A stretch of 45,208 bases of DNA from WLNJ01 sp037131165 (GCA_037131165.1 JBAXRO010000008.1:1-45208), one strand, 5' to 3'. Positions 23,545-31,938 are shown, counted from the first letter of the stretch. Notes: generated from the letters alone by a model not told the origin. Numbers and translations: made by a program.

Positions 23545-24366
23545 TCAGCCGCGGCCGAACGAGCTGGCGCCGGGCGACGGGGCGACGAACAGGCTCTGGG
23601 CCGCCACACCGATGCCGCCGTCGAGATCGGCGAGCCTCGACTCCGAGAGCGCGGTGCCATCGCCGCTGATCCGCATCGTCGAATCGAGCGAGATCCACTC
23701 TCCCCGCGGTTGGCGCAGGAGGTTGACCGAGAGATCCGCGTTGACGAACAGCCACTCGCCCCAGTCGAGCGCGGCTCCGATCCCGTTGCCGAAGTCGGCG
23801 GCCGAGACTGCGCGCTGCTGGGGCGTCGGCTGTTCACCCTCGACCAGCGGGACCTTCAGCCGGAACCAAGCCCTCCCGGGCCCCTGCTCCGTCCAGGTCG
23901 TCTTGCCGCCAGCCAAACGGATCTCGGTTGCGCCACCGGCGAACATCTCGGGAACGTCGCCGAGTGCGGCGATCGCGTCGGGCAGATCGCCGTCAGGACC
24001 TGGCTCGGGCGAAGGCTCGAGCGCGACCTCGGGCGAGGTTCCCGCCTCGACCCGGATGGTCAGGGCGCGCGCCCTCATCACTACCTGCCCCTCGCATTCG
24101 ATCTTCGCCTCGACCCATTGGACCCGCCTTCCCGGCCTGATCACCTCCGCGCTCACGGCCAGTTCGGCTATCGGGACCGCCCCGAGGAACTCACAGGTGA
24201 TCCGAGCGATCCGCATCGGCTGGGCAGTCTCGATCCGCTCGACAGCACGGGTCAACAAAGCCGTCGGCGCGCCCCCATGCTGGTGGTCAGGACTCCACGG
24301 CCCGCGCGAGAGCACCGTCGGCTGGAAGCGTTCATCGCCGAGCGGTAAGTAGACGGCGTCACTCAC
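23545..24366 (-). CDS. Acyl-CoA thioesterase, double-hotdog type
   Basis: 273 residues from a GTG 7 nt after TACAGT. Two hotdog halves: the first carries H-Q-H-G-G-A-P-T-A-L-L-T-R-A (central helix) and strands up to V-V-M-R-A-R-A-L; the second has A-D-F-G-N-G-I-G-A and W-L-F-V-N-A-D-L-S-V-N-L-L-R, ending with G-I-G-V-A-A-Q-S-L-F. This is the TesB-like thioesterase family pattern. It would release fatty acids from acyl-CoA. Its neighbours, with fatty-acid enzymes around, fit a lipid role. The chain-length preference cannot be read. Confidence 0.82.
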   Translation of the reverse strand: MSDAVYLPLGDERFQPTVLSRGPWSPDHQHGGAPTALLTRAVERIETAQPMRIARITCEFLGAVPIAELAVSAEVIRPGRRVQWVEAKIECEGQVVMRARALTIRVEAGTSPEVALEPSPEPGPDGDLPDAIAALGDVPEMFAGGATEIRLAGGKTTWTEQGPGRAWFRLKVPLVEGEQPTPQQRAVSAADFGNGIGAALDWGEWLFVNADLSVNLLRQPRGEWISLDSTMRISGDGTALSESRLADLDGGIGVAAQSLFVAPSPGASSFGRG

Positions 24367-24373
24367 GCGGGCG

Positions 24374-24379
24374 ACTGTA
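24374..24379 (-). promoter_or_regulatory. -10 box of the thioesterase gene
   Basis: TACAGT on the minus strand, 7 nt before the GTG. Confidence 0.45.
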
Positions 24380-24489
24380 TCCGCATGGCCGGGAGCAGGC
24401 CACAGGCAAGCGGTTGGGCGGCACTGTCCTGCGTGCCCGGGCGGACGCCCACGGCGGCGGCCCGGTCGGACGTCGGCCGCGGGCGGGCC

Positions 24490-25140
24490 TCAGCCGCCTT
24501 GGCGGGCGGACGGCTCGGGGTCGAGCAGGACGACCGGCAGGCCGAGGCGAGCGTCGCGGGCGAAGGTCGCGATCCTGCGGCCCGGCTGGATCGCCGCCCT
24601 GGCCGGGCCGATCAGCCCGTCGAGGTCGACGAGGGCCTGGTCGAAGCGATCGGAGATGAAGCCCAGGCCCCAAACGTGGGCAGGCCCCCGTGGCACTCGA
24701 TCGGTGTGAACGAGCTCGATCACCGCACCGCCGGCCCTGACGAACCCCTGGCGGACCTGAGTCTCGGAGTCGTCGTCGAGCGGTCGGACGGCCTCACGCT
24801 TCAGCGGCAGGCCCATCCGCTCCAATTGGCTCGCTGTGCGCTCGAACTCCGGCGTCGCGACGACCACCTGGTCGATCGCGATCGCCCCGTTCGGATGCTC
24901 GGTCGAGGGCCCCGGCTCACCGATCTCCAGCGGGATCCCGTCGAGCGCACCAACATCGTCGGGAAGCTCGTCGAATCGCAAGGCCGCGACTCCGGGCGGC
25001 GCCGCCGTCAACTCGATCCGCACACCCGCCACATCGATGAAGCCGTCGACGACCGAGAAGCCGGCGCTCGACCACGACTCGCGGTCGGCACCGATCTCGA
25101 TTCCGGTCAGGCGTGGGCGTGCTTGAGTCGTTGCGATCAC
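24490..25140 (-). CDS. VOC (glyoxalase-like) superfamily protein
   Basis: 216 residues from a GTG at 25140, 10 nt after the trpB2 stop, so probably in one operon with it. Upstream in-frame codons overlap trpB2 and were left out. Two beta-alpha-beta-beta-beta halves can be followed: T-G-I-E-I-G...V-A-G-V-R-I-E-L and I-D-Q-V-V-V-A-T-P...G-A-V-I-E-L-V-H. The metal-ligand pattern of true glyoxalase I is not complete, so activity is uncertain; VOC members also include dioxygenases and resistance proteins. Confidence 0.7.
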   Translation of the reverse strand: MIATTQARPRLTGIEIGADRESWSSAGFSVVDGFIDVAGVRIELTAAPPGVAALRFDELPDDVGALDGIPLEIGEPGPSTEHPNGAIAIDQVVVATPEFERTASQLERMGLPLKREAVRPLDDDSETQVRQGFVRAGGAVIELVHTDRVPRGPAHVWGLGFISDRFDQALVDLDGLIGPARAAIQPGRRIATFARDARLGLPVVLLDPEPSARQGG

Positions 25141-25150
25141 GCTCCCATGA

Positions 25151-26515
25151 TTACGCCACCGAGGGCGCTTCGGGAAGAGCTGCCAGAGCCGCCTCGAGGT
25201 CAGCCTCTGTGAACTCCGGATCCTCGAGCGTTCCCGAGAGGTAGGCGTCGTAGGCGGCCATGTCGAAGAACCCGTGGCCACAGAGGTTGAACAGGATCAC
25301 CCGCTCCTCGCCTGCCTCCTTCGCCTCCAAGGCCTCCTCGATCGTCGCCCTGATCGCGTGCGACGGCTCCGGTGCGGGGATGATCCCCTCGCTCCGCGAG
25401 AACTTGATCGCAGCATCGAACGTGTCGTTCTGCTTGAACGCCCTCGCCTCGATGTGGCCGCTCTTGACGAAGCCGCACAGCATCGGAGCGTCACCGTGGT
25501 AGCGAAGGCCACCGGCGTGCATCTCCGGCGGAACGAAGCCATGGCCGAGCGTGTACATGGGCATCATCGGGGTCATGCCTGCGATGTCGCCGTAGTCGTA
25601 GGCGTAGACGCCACGCGAGAGGGTCGGGCAGGCGGCCGGCTCCGCGGCGACGAACCGGGTGTTGGCCTCGCCGTTGAGCACTCGGCGCAGGAACGGGAAG
25701 GCGATCCCGGCGAAGTTCGAGCCGCCACCGACGCAACCGACGACGACGTCGGGCTCGTCGCCCGCCATCTCCATCTGCTTGATCGCCTCCTGGCCGATGA
25801 TCGTCTGGTGAAGCAGCACGTGGTTGAGGACGGAGCCGAGCGCGTAGTTGGCCTCCGGGTCCTGCGCCGCAACCTCGACGGCCTCGCTGATTGCGATGCC
25901 GAGCGAGCCGGTCGGGGAGCCCTGGTTGGCCCTGCCGGCCTCGGTCAGGGTGCTCGGCGAGCGGTGCACCGTCGCTCCGTACGTCTCGATCATCGAACGG
26001 CGGTAGGGCTTGCTGTCGTAGGAGCTGCCGGTCATGAAGACCTCGCACTCGAGCCCGAACATCGAACAGGCAAAGGCGAGCGAGCTGCCCCACTGGCCGG
26101 CGCCCGTCTCGGTGATCAGCTTCTTGACCCCGGCCTGGGCGTTCTCATACGCCTGCGGGATCGCGGTGTTCGGCTTGTGCGAACCGGAGGGCGAGCCGCC
26201 CTCGTACTTGTAATAGATGCGTGCCGGGGTGTCGAGCAGCTTCTCGAGCCGGTGAGCCCGGTGAAGTGGGGTCGGACGCCAGATCCCGTAGGCCTTGCGG
26301 ACCTCGTCGGGGATCTCGATCATCGGCTCCTCGGAGACCTCCTGCTGGATCAGGCCCATCGGGAAGATCGGGGTCAGGTCCTCGGGGCCTGCAGGCTCGC
26401 CGGTGGCCGGGCTCAACGGCGGCAGTGGCGGCTCGGGCAAGTTGGCGGCGATGTTGACCCAGTGGGTCGGGATGTCGTCCTCGCCGAGCAGGTAACGGGT
26501 GTGATTGTCAGCCAT
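25151..26515 (-). CDS. trpB2: Tryptophan synthase beta chain-like, TrpB2 type
   Basis: 454 residues from the ATG at 26515; a GTG 12 nt upstream right after GAAGGAAAG is an alternative start. PLP-lysine K114 lies in G-S-H-K-P-N-T-A, and the phosphate-binding loop G-G-G-S-N-F-A-G follows. The long N-terminal extension (H-W-V-N-I...P-P-L-P-P-L) and G-I-W-R-P-T-P-L mark the TrpB2 subgroup, which condenses serine and indole without obligate TrpA. No trpA or other trp gene is near, so a role in indole salvage is more likely than in the main pathway. Confidence 0.9.
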   Translation of the reverse strand: MADNHTRYLLGEDDIPTHWVNIAANLPEPPLPPLSPATGEPAGPEDLTPIFPMGLIQQEVSEEPMIEIPDEVRKAYGIWRPTPLHRAHRLEKLLDTPARIYYKYEGGSPSGSHKPNTAIPQAYENAQAGVKKLITETGAGQWGSSLAFACSMFGLECEVFMTGSSYDSKPYRRSMIETYGATVHRSPSTLTEAGRANQGSPTGSLGIAISEAVEVAAQDPEANYALGSVLNHVLLHQTIIGQEAIKQMEMAGDEPDVVVGCVGGGSNFAGIAFPFLRRVLNGEANTRFVAAEPAACPTLSRGVYAYDYGDIAGMTPMMPMYTLGHGFVPPEMHAGGLRYHGDAPMLCGFVKSGHIEARAFKQNDTFDAAIKFSRSEGIIPAPEPSHAIRATIEEALEAKEAGEERVILFNLCGHGFFDMAAYDAYLSGTLEDPEFTEADLEAALAALPEAPSVA

Positions 26516-26653
26516 CGGGGGTTTCACCTTTCCTTCGTGGAGTGAAGTCGCTTGTGGACAATCTGCCACCTGCCGGCTCCCAATGGCAAACGATCACCCT
26601 CGCGAGCGATTGTGGAAGCTCGCAAAGTGCAGGGCGAACGCCGCCCGACAAGG

Positions 26654-27727
26654 TCAGGAAGCAAGCGGCCCGACTGGCCCGGCGGAGCCGTCGAGAGTGC
26701 CGCCTCGGCGGGCGGCCTCGGTCTCGGCCCGCTCGCGGCCGCCGTGCTCGAGGCCGGCGAGGTTCGACTCGCCGCGCCACACGACGCCTCCACCCCTTCG
26801 GGTCGCCGTGACCTTCATCGTGCCGCCCAGGTGCTCGAGCGCAGCAGCAATGTTGCGCCTCTCCGAGGGCAGTGGGACCGGGAGGACATGGGCGGCCCCA
26901 AGCTCGGCAGAGCCCTCGACCTCGACCAGCCAGCGCGGTGACTTGGCGGTAAGCAGCCAGCTCTCGTCGTCGACCTCGGTCCGCACGGGCGAGAGAAGCG
27001 GGTCGCCGAGCCTGAGGAACAGGCCGCCGGCGCGGACAACCAGGGCGGTCACCTCGAGGCCGAGTGGACCGGTCTCGACCCGTCCCCCGGCAAAACAGAC
27101 GCACGCGTCGGCGTCCTCGAATCCCTGCGCCTGGCCCCACCACCACTCGGCTGGGAAGCCGCCACGGCCCCAGTTCTTCTCCGCGTAGACGCGACAGCCG
27201 TCGAGGTCCCACTCCTCGCCGGCAATCACCGCGTGGCCGCGGGCCACCCCGTCGAGGATGTGCGGATGCCAGTACTGGTTGAGAGCGGGAACCGACTGAA
27301 ACCACGAAGAGGCCCCGAACCGGGTGCGCGGCCAACCGACCTCGCCCTCGATCGTCAGGTCGAGCCGGGCCTCGGGACCGAGATCGACCTCGACCCTGCC
27401 GGGACCGCCGACGAAGCGCCCGTCATCGGTGCGCGCCCCGAGCCGCTGCGGGTCGGCCCAAGCACCCTCGAGTGCTCCGGCCTTGAGGAAGTGCCCGGGA
27501 TGGCCGGCCAAGCCGACCGTCGCCCAACTGCCTCCGGCTCCGTCGTCGTTGACCCCGATCAGTGCGATCACGACCCGGCCGCGCTCGCGGTCGGTGATCC
27601 TCCAGAAATAACCCTCCATGCCGACGCCGTGGGCGGTGAGCATGTCCCCCCAAGGGAGATCGGCGCCCGTCGAGCGGAAGAGGGCGTTCGCCTTGGCGAG
27701 CGGACCGCTGGAGGGAGAGGGGGCCAT
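26654..27727 (-). CDS. Tocopherol-cyclase-family protein
   Basis: 357 residues from the ATG at 27727, 8 nt after TACCCT. M-E-G-Y-F-W-R-I-T-D at the start and V-Y-A-E-K-N-W-G-R-G-G-F-P-A-E-W-W-W-G-Q in the middle are the two hallmarks of the tocopherol cyclase family (PF14249). In plants and cyanobacteria these enzymes close the chroman ring of vitamin E. Related actinobacterial proteins exist without a known substrate, and no other vitamin E gene is seen here, so the true reaction is open. Confidence 0.8.
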   Translation of the reverse strand: MAPSPSSGPLAKANALFRSTGADLPWGDMLTAHGVGMEGYFWRITDRERGRVVIALIGVNDDGAGGSWATVGLAGHPGHFLKAGALEGAWADPQRLGARTDDGRFVGGPGRVEVDLGPEARLDLTIEGEVGWPRTRFGASSWFQSVPALNQYWHPHILDGVARGHAVIAGEEWDLDGCRVYAEKNWGRGGFPAEWWWGQAQGFEDADACVCFAGGRVETGPLGLEVTALVVRAGGLFLRLGDPLLSPVRTEVDDESWLLTAKSPRWLVEVEGSAELGAAHVLPVPLPSERRNIAAALEHLGGTMKVTATRRGGGVVWRGESNLAGLEHGGRERAETEAARRGGTLDGSAGPVGPLAS

Positions 27728-27735
27728 CCTGAAAG

Positions 27736-27741
27736 AGGGTA
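27736..27741 (-). promoter_or_regulatory. -10 box of the tocopherol-cyclase-like gene
   Basis: TACCCT on the minus strand, 8 nt before the ATG. Confidence 0.4.
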
Positions 27742-27799
27742 CGAGCGCAACTCGCTTTCGGCCCAACGGTTAGGGGATGCGACACGGCGTCGTCGGCTG

Positions 27800-27805
27800 T
27801 ACCCT
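27800..27805 (+). promoter_or_regulatory. -10 box of the propeller-protein gene
   Basis: TACCCT, followed by a ~31-nt leader with AAGGAG 6 nt before the TTG start. Confidence 0.4.
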
Positions 27806-27836
27806 CCGTGCAACAGGAGAGACGAAGGAGAACGCT

Positions 27837-29351
27837 TTGCGAAAGATCGCCGCAGCAATCGCAGCATCAGCACTCATCGCAGTGCCGGCAGCGGCTCAGG
27901 CCGCCACGCCCGCGAGCCCGATCGGGAACGTGGCGCCGGCGACGACCCTGCCGACCTTCAGCGGCAACGCATGGACGAAGAAGCCGATCACCGCTACCAA
28001 GCCTCCGCAGAACCCGTACATGGCCGCCAACGGCAACTCGAACCTCCACAACGACGCATGGATGACCGACACCTACTGGCGCTCGGGGCCGCTCGGCAAG
28101 AACCTCAAGCAGACGACCAACAGCTTCGGATTGACGCTGCCTGGCCTGTGCGCCTCGTTGACGTTCGATACCGCCGGTCGACTGCTGACCATCTGCCCGA
28201 ACCTCTCGGGGCCGAAGATGCGTCTGCTCGACCCGGTGACGCTCGACCTGATCGCCGAGCAGCAGCTGCCCTCCAAGAGCTGCCCCGATCAGGTGACCAA
28301 CCCGTTCTGCGTGTCGGGCAACATCTTCCAGGACTTCTCCGGCGGCGGCTACTTCTACCTCGACAACCAGAACCGCTTCGTCGTCGGGGCGAACGACCGC
28401 ACTATCCGGATCTACTCAGTCAACGCGCAATCCAACGGCTTCAACCTCGACGCCTCCTACGACCTCTCCTCGGTGCTTTCGGAGCACGAGCGGTTCTCCT
28501 CGGCCCTGCCCGACTGGCAAGGGAGGATCTGGTTCGTTACCAGGCCGGGCAAGGTCGGCTACATCGTCCCCGGCACCGGCCAGATCCGCAGCGTCAACCT
28601 CGGTGAGCCGATCCAGAACTCCTTCACCGTCGCGCAGGACGCCGTCTACGTCCCGACGGACTCGGCTCTCTACAAGTTCGACTCGTCAGGGGACGCGGTC
28701 CGCCGGCTCTGGCGCACCGTCTACCCCAACACGGGCGTCAAGAAGCCCGGCCAGGCCGCGGCCGGCACCGGCACCACACCGACGATCCTGCCGGGCAACC
28801 TCGTCGCGATCACGGACAACGCCGACCCGATGGGGATCGTCGTCTACAAGGGTTCGACCGGCGCAAAGACCTGCCGGGTGCCGGTCTTCAACAGGGGCGC
28901 GAGCGCGACCGAGAACTCACTGATCGGCTTCGGCACCTCGACGAAGTCGAGCCTGATCGTCGAGAACAACTTCGGCTACGACCAACCGGCCTCGGTGATG
29001 AGCGGCGAGACCTCGCGGCCCGGCTTCACCCGTGTCGACGTCAGCAACTCGGGCAGGACGTGCAAGACCAAGTGGAAGAACACGACCGATGTCGCGCCTT
29101 CGGTCGTCGCGAAGGTCTCGGTCTCCAACGGCCTGCTCTACACCTACACGAAGCCAAAGACCACCAACGGCTCAGACGCCTGGTTCTGGACGGCGATCGA
29201 CGTAGCGACGGGCAAGCGGGTCTGGAGCCGCCTCGCAGGCACCGGCCTGAGCAACTTCAACAACAACTACGCGGCGATCCATATCGGCCCCGACGGAGCG
29301 CTCTACATCGGGCTGCTCGGCGGGGTCGCGCGGCTGAGCGACGGCAGCTGA
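27837..29351 (+). CDS. Secreted protein, propeller-like repeats
   Basis: 504 residues from a TTG at 27837 with AAGGAG 6 nt upstream; an ATG at 27777 lacks a ribosome site and would bury the signal peptide. Residues 1-28 are a signal peptide (L-R-K-I-A-A-A-I-A-A-S-A-L-I-A-V ending A-Q-A-A). The mature part has repeated beta-strand blocks typical of PQQ/NHL-like propellers: L-T-F-D-T-A-G-R-L-L, G-R-I-W-F-V-T-R-P-G-K-V-G-Y-I-V, D-A-V-Y-V-P-T-D-S-A-L-Y-K-F-D and D-G-A-L-Y-I-G-L-L-G. A role in binding is likely; no catalytic residue is recognised. The ubiquitin gene follows after 40 nt. Confidence 0.75.
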   Translation: MRKIAAAIAASALIAVPAAAQAATPASPIGNVAPATTLPTFSGNAWTKKPITATKPPQNPYMAANGNSNLHNDAWMTDTYWRSGPLGKNLKQTTNSFGLTLPGLCASLTFDTAGRLLTICPNLSGPKMRLLDPVTLDLIAEQQLPSKSCPDQVTNPFCVSGNIFQDFSGGGYFYLDNQNRFVVGANDRTIRIYSVNAQSNGFNLDASYDLSSVLSEHERFSSALPDWQGRIWFVTRPGKVGYIVPGTGQIRSVNLGEPIQNSFTVAQDAVYVPTDSALYKFDSSGDAVRRLWRTVYPNTGVKKPGQAAAGTGTTPTILPGNLVAITDNADPMGIVVYKGSTGAKTCRVPVFNRGASATENSLIGFGTSTKSSLIVENNFGYDQPASVMSGETSRPGFTRVDVSNSGRTCKTKWKNTTDVAPSVVAKVSVSNGLLYTYTKPKTTNGSDAWFWTAIDVATGKRVWSRLAGTGLSNFNNNYAAIHIGPDGALYIGLLGGVARLSDGS

Positions 29352-29391
29352 CTCGCGCCGCGCAAACACGTCTGGTTCACTTCTCCACCCC

Positions 29392-30012
29392 ATGAAACGC
29401 AAACGCTCAATCATCGTCGCCGCGCTCAGCGCTGCGCTGCTCGCTTTCGTTCCAGCTTCGGCCATGGCCATGCAGGTCTTCGTCAAGACCCCTACCGGAA
29501 AGACGCTCACGCTCGAAGTTGAGCCGTCGGACTCGATCGACAACGTCAAGCAGAAGATTCAGGACAAGGAGGGCATCCCGCCTGACGAGCAGAGATTGAT
29601 CTTCGCGGGCCAGCTGCTCGAAGACGGCAGCACGCTCAGCGACTACAACATCCAGAAGGAATCAACGCTGCACCTGGTGCCGATCGCCAGGCCATTCCTG
29701 CCCGTCGTGTTCGATGTCAACCCGACCACAACCCGAGTCAAGGCGAAAGAGTCGACTTGGGCTGTCTCGATCTCCACGCACCCTGCTAATTCGGACACGA
29801 GAATCGGCGCCGCAGCGATGACCATCCAGCTCAGCTCGCAGTCAGCTGCACCGTCAAACCTCCAAGCCTTTCCATCCATCGCCTCATACGCGAACGGGAT
29901 AGCCGCCTACGCCTCGCAGATCCGGTGGCGCTCGAAGCTGCGGCCAACGTGGATGCGAGTCGGGTCGCGCACCGGCAAGTGGACCGCCTGGACCAAGATA
30001 AACCCGGCCTGA
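29392..30012 (+). CDS. Exported ubiquitin-domain protein with novel C-terminal region
   Basis: 206 residues. Residues 1-26 are a signal peptide (M-K-R-K-R-S then a hydrophobic core, ending A-S-A-M-A). Cleavage after A-M-A would leave Met27 as N-terminus, the exact Met1 of ubiquitin. Residues 27-96 align without gaps to eukaryotic ubiquitin 1-70, with 60 identities by my count. Changes are I3V, L8P, I13L, T22S, E24D, A28Q, Q40E, K48Q, Q49L, R54S. I44, H68 and V70 of the binding patch are kept, as are six of seven lysines (K48 lost). The LRLRGG tail is replaced by P-I-A-R-P-F and ~105 residues of unknown beta-rich sequence ending in R-T-G-K-W-T-A-W-T-K-I. It cannot be conjugated through a C-terminal glycine. 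No E1, E2, E3 or deubiquitinase is near. Confidence 0.95.
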   Translation: MKRKRSIIVAALSAALLAFVPASAMAMQVFVKTPTGKTLTLEVEPSDSIDNVKQKIQDKEGIPPDEQRLIFAGQLLEDGSTLSDYNIQKESTLHLVPIARPFLPVVFDVNPTTTRVKAKESTWAVSISTHPANSDTRIGAAAMTIQLSSQSAAPSNLQAFPSIASYANGIAAYASQIRWRSKLRPTWMRVGSRTGKWTAWTKINPA

Positions 30013-30015
30013 GCG

Positions 30016-30825
30016 CTAGTCACGCAGCGGCGGGCGCGGTATGAACCCGCTCGTCCTGCGGATGTACTCGGCGTAGCCTGGGCGCGTTTCCTTCATGCCC
30101 TTCTCGAGCAGCGTCTTGCCCGACACCCGCACGAGCATGAAGTTGATCAGCGCCGGCCCGATGAAGGTCCACCAGTGGCCGGCCGAGGCGGCTACCACCC
30201 AAAGTCCCCACCAGACGCAGGCGTCCCCGAAGTAGTTTGGGTGGCGGGTGTAGCGCCAGAGCCCGCGGTCCATGACGACGCCCTTGTTGGCCGGGTCGGC
30301 CTTGAAACGCGTCAGCTGGAGGTCGCCGAGAGTCTCGAAGAACATCCCGACCGCCCAGACCGCGACGCCGAGCCAGGCGAGCGACGGGATCCCCGTGGAG
30401 CCACCGAGCGATGCCGAGGCGACGGTGACGAGCACGGGCAGGCCGACGATCCACATGATCGCCCCCTGGAGCCAGAAGACCTGGAAGAGGCTGCGCAACG
30501 GCCATGAAGCACCGGCCTTCCGGCGCATCGCCACGTAGCGGGGGTCCTCGCCATGGCCGAGGTTGCGCCTCGCGAGGTGGATGGTCAACCGCAGGCCCCA
30601 GATGCTGACCATCGCGAGGACGAGGGTGACGACGCCACCGGGCCATGGCATGCCCTCGCCCCACGTGGCGAGCAACAGGGCCGTCCAACCGAGCAGGACA
30701 AAACCGGCGCCCCACCAGATGTCGACGATCGAGCTGTCTTCGATCGCGATGCTGATCGCCCAAAGGCCGGTCATAACCACCAACCCGGCGAACAGGCAGT
30801 AGATGACGATCCCGGTCGCGCTCAC
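30016..30825 (-). CDS. DUF1295 membrane protein, steroid 5-alpha-reductase-like fold
   Basis: 269 residues from a GTG overlapping the acyltransferase stop by GTGA. About seven membrane helices. The C-terminal half holds the family signature R-G-L-W-R-Y-T-R-H-P-N-Y-F-G-D-A-C-V-W-W-G and R-P-G-Y-A-E-Y-I-R-R-T-S-G-F-I-P, which in related reductases and methyltransferases (ICMT/ERG24-like) binds the cofactor. DUF1295 members are predicted NADPH-dependent reductases of lipid double bonds. Coupling to an acyltransferase supports a lipid function. Its stop lies 3 nt from the convergent ubiquitin gene. Confidence 0.88.
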   Translation of the reverse strand: MSATGIVIYCLFAGLVVMTGLWAISIAIEDSSIVDIWWGAGFVLLGWTALLLATWGEGMPWPGGVVTLVLAMVSIWGLRLTIHLARRNLGHGEDPRYVAMRRKAGASWPLRSLFQVFWLQGAIMWIVGLPVLVTVASASLGGSTGIPSLAWLGVAVWAVGMFFETLGDLQLTRFKADPANKGVVMDRGLWRYTRHPNYFGDACVWWGLWVVAASAGHWWTFIGPALINFMLVRVSGKTLLEKGMKETRPGYAEYIRRTSGFIPRPPLRD

Positions 30826-30838
30826 CCGGTCGCGCTCA
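30811..30838 (-). repeat. 14-bp tandem duplication at the gene junction
   Basis: On the minus strand GTGAGCGCGACCGG occurs twice head to tail. The first copy makes the last codons and stop of the acyltransferase (V-S-A-T-G-stop); the second makes the start of the DUF1295 protein (M-S-A-T-G). Fourteen is not a multiple of three, so the duplication changes the frame; with one copy the two genes would be one continuous frame. Confidence 0.9.
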
Positions 30839-31904
30839 CCCGCGGAGTGAAGGCCGGCGCGACCTCGCCTCGCTCAATCGCCTCGCGGGCCTCGCAGACC
30901 CACTCGTCGACCTCGAGCCAAAGCGAGTCGAGCCATTCGGATGCGGCGTCGCCCGCGGGGATCTCCGAGCGGGGAAAGCGCACCAAATGGACCGCGACTT
31001 CCCGGCCGACGAGATCGCCGTTGAGGACGTCGCCGATCCCGCGCAGACCCTCGAAGCCGACATGGACGAGCAGGACGACGTCGGCGTCGGGCGCACCTTC
31101 GAGCAGGGCGAGCGGACCGCCGTGGCGGGGCGGGAGGCACTGCCTCAGCGCGCCCATCCGCTCGGCTAGCGCAGGGTTGGTCTCGCCGATCCGCTCAAGA
31201 GCGCGGGCGAGCTTCGCCTCGGTGAACCGGGTCCCCTCCGGGTAGATCAGCACCCCGTCGCCGGCACCCATTCCGGTCGCGAGCTCGCGGATCCGGGCGA
31301 GCTCCTCCGGCCCGCCGGTATCGCGGTCGACGAAGTGGTTGCGCAACCTGCGACCTGCGACATCGAAGCACGGGTCGTTGAGCAGTTCGCGCTTCATCAC
31401 GTACCTCAGCTCGATCCCGAGCGGGACGCTGATCGAGTGTGACGGCAGCAGGTTGTCGACCATGCTCGAGTGACGCACCAACAGGATGTAGGGGCCAGGC
31501 TGAGCGTCGTCGCGGCCCGTCACCTCGACAGTGAGCGAGAAGACCCGGCGGGCCACCCCCATCATCCACGCGGCCCACGCGCTCTGGATCGCAAAGGCCG
31601 TCGACTCGAGACGCCGTTTGTTGATCCCAAAGCCACTCGCGAGCCAGGTGACGAACAGGGCCACGAGCCCGATGACGTCGGCGATCAAGAGCGCCCAGAG
31701 GATCAGGATCATGCGGACGGCCGAGGGCGAGCGGCGGTGGCGGGCGACGGTCACGAGGTCCCAGACCCCGAGGACAACGACGATCGGCACGATCAGCGCC
31801 GTGACGACGACGAACATCACGTAAACGAGCGGGATCGTCACGAGTCGCCGCTTGATCGTCGCCGCCTTGCTTTCCTCCGGCCTGATCGCTGTCGCGGCGC
31901 TCAC
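30822..31904 (-). CDS. PlsC-family acyltransferase with N-terminal membrane helices
   Basis: 360 residues from the GTG at 31904; an upstream open extension shadows the divergent promoter region. Two or three hydrophobic segments at residues ~20-95 anchor it to the membrane. The acyltransferase core shows H-S-S-M-V-D (H-X4-D, catalytic) after L-V-R, and L-I-Y-P-E-G-T-R-F (acyl-acceptor binding). R-N-H-F-V-D-R-D-T-G lies between them. Such enzymes move acyl groups to lysophosphatidate or other lipid alcohols. The gene is coupled to DUF1295 and divergent from bcp with 75 nt between. Confidence 0.88.
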   Translation of the reverse strand: MSAATAIRPEESKAATIKRRLVTIPLVYVMFVVVTALIVPIVVVLGVWDLVTVARHRRSPSAVRMILILWALLIADVIGLVALFVTWLASGFGINKRRLESTAFAIQSAWAAWMMGVARRVFSLTVEVTGRDDAQPGPYILLVRHSSMVDNLLPSHSISVPLGIELRYVMKRELLNDPCFDVAGRRLRNHFVDRDTGGPEELARIRELATGMGAGDGVLIYPEGTRFTEAKLARALERIGETNPALAERMGALRQCLPPRHGGPLALLEGAPDADVVLLVHVGFEGLRGIGDVLNGDLVGREVAVHLVRFPRSEIPAGDAASEWLDSLWLEVDEWVCEAREAIERGEVAPAFTPRVSATG

Positions 31905-31938
31905 AGCCCCATCGTGACAGCAACGCGGGCGTGATCGC

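Noticed and set aside
29392..30012. Ubiquitin gene as a trace of eukaryotic contamination
   Set aside because: It is in frame with a bacterial signal peptide, uses codons like its neighbours, has no intron, lacks the GG tail and runs into a bacterial-type C-terminal region, within a continuous bacterial gene order.
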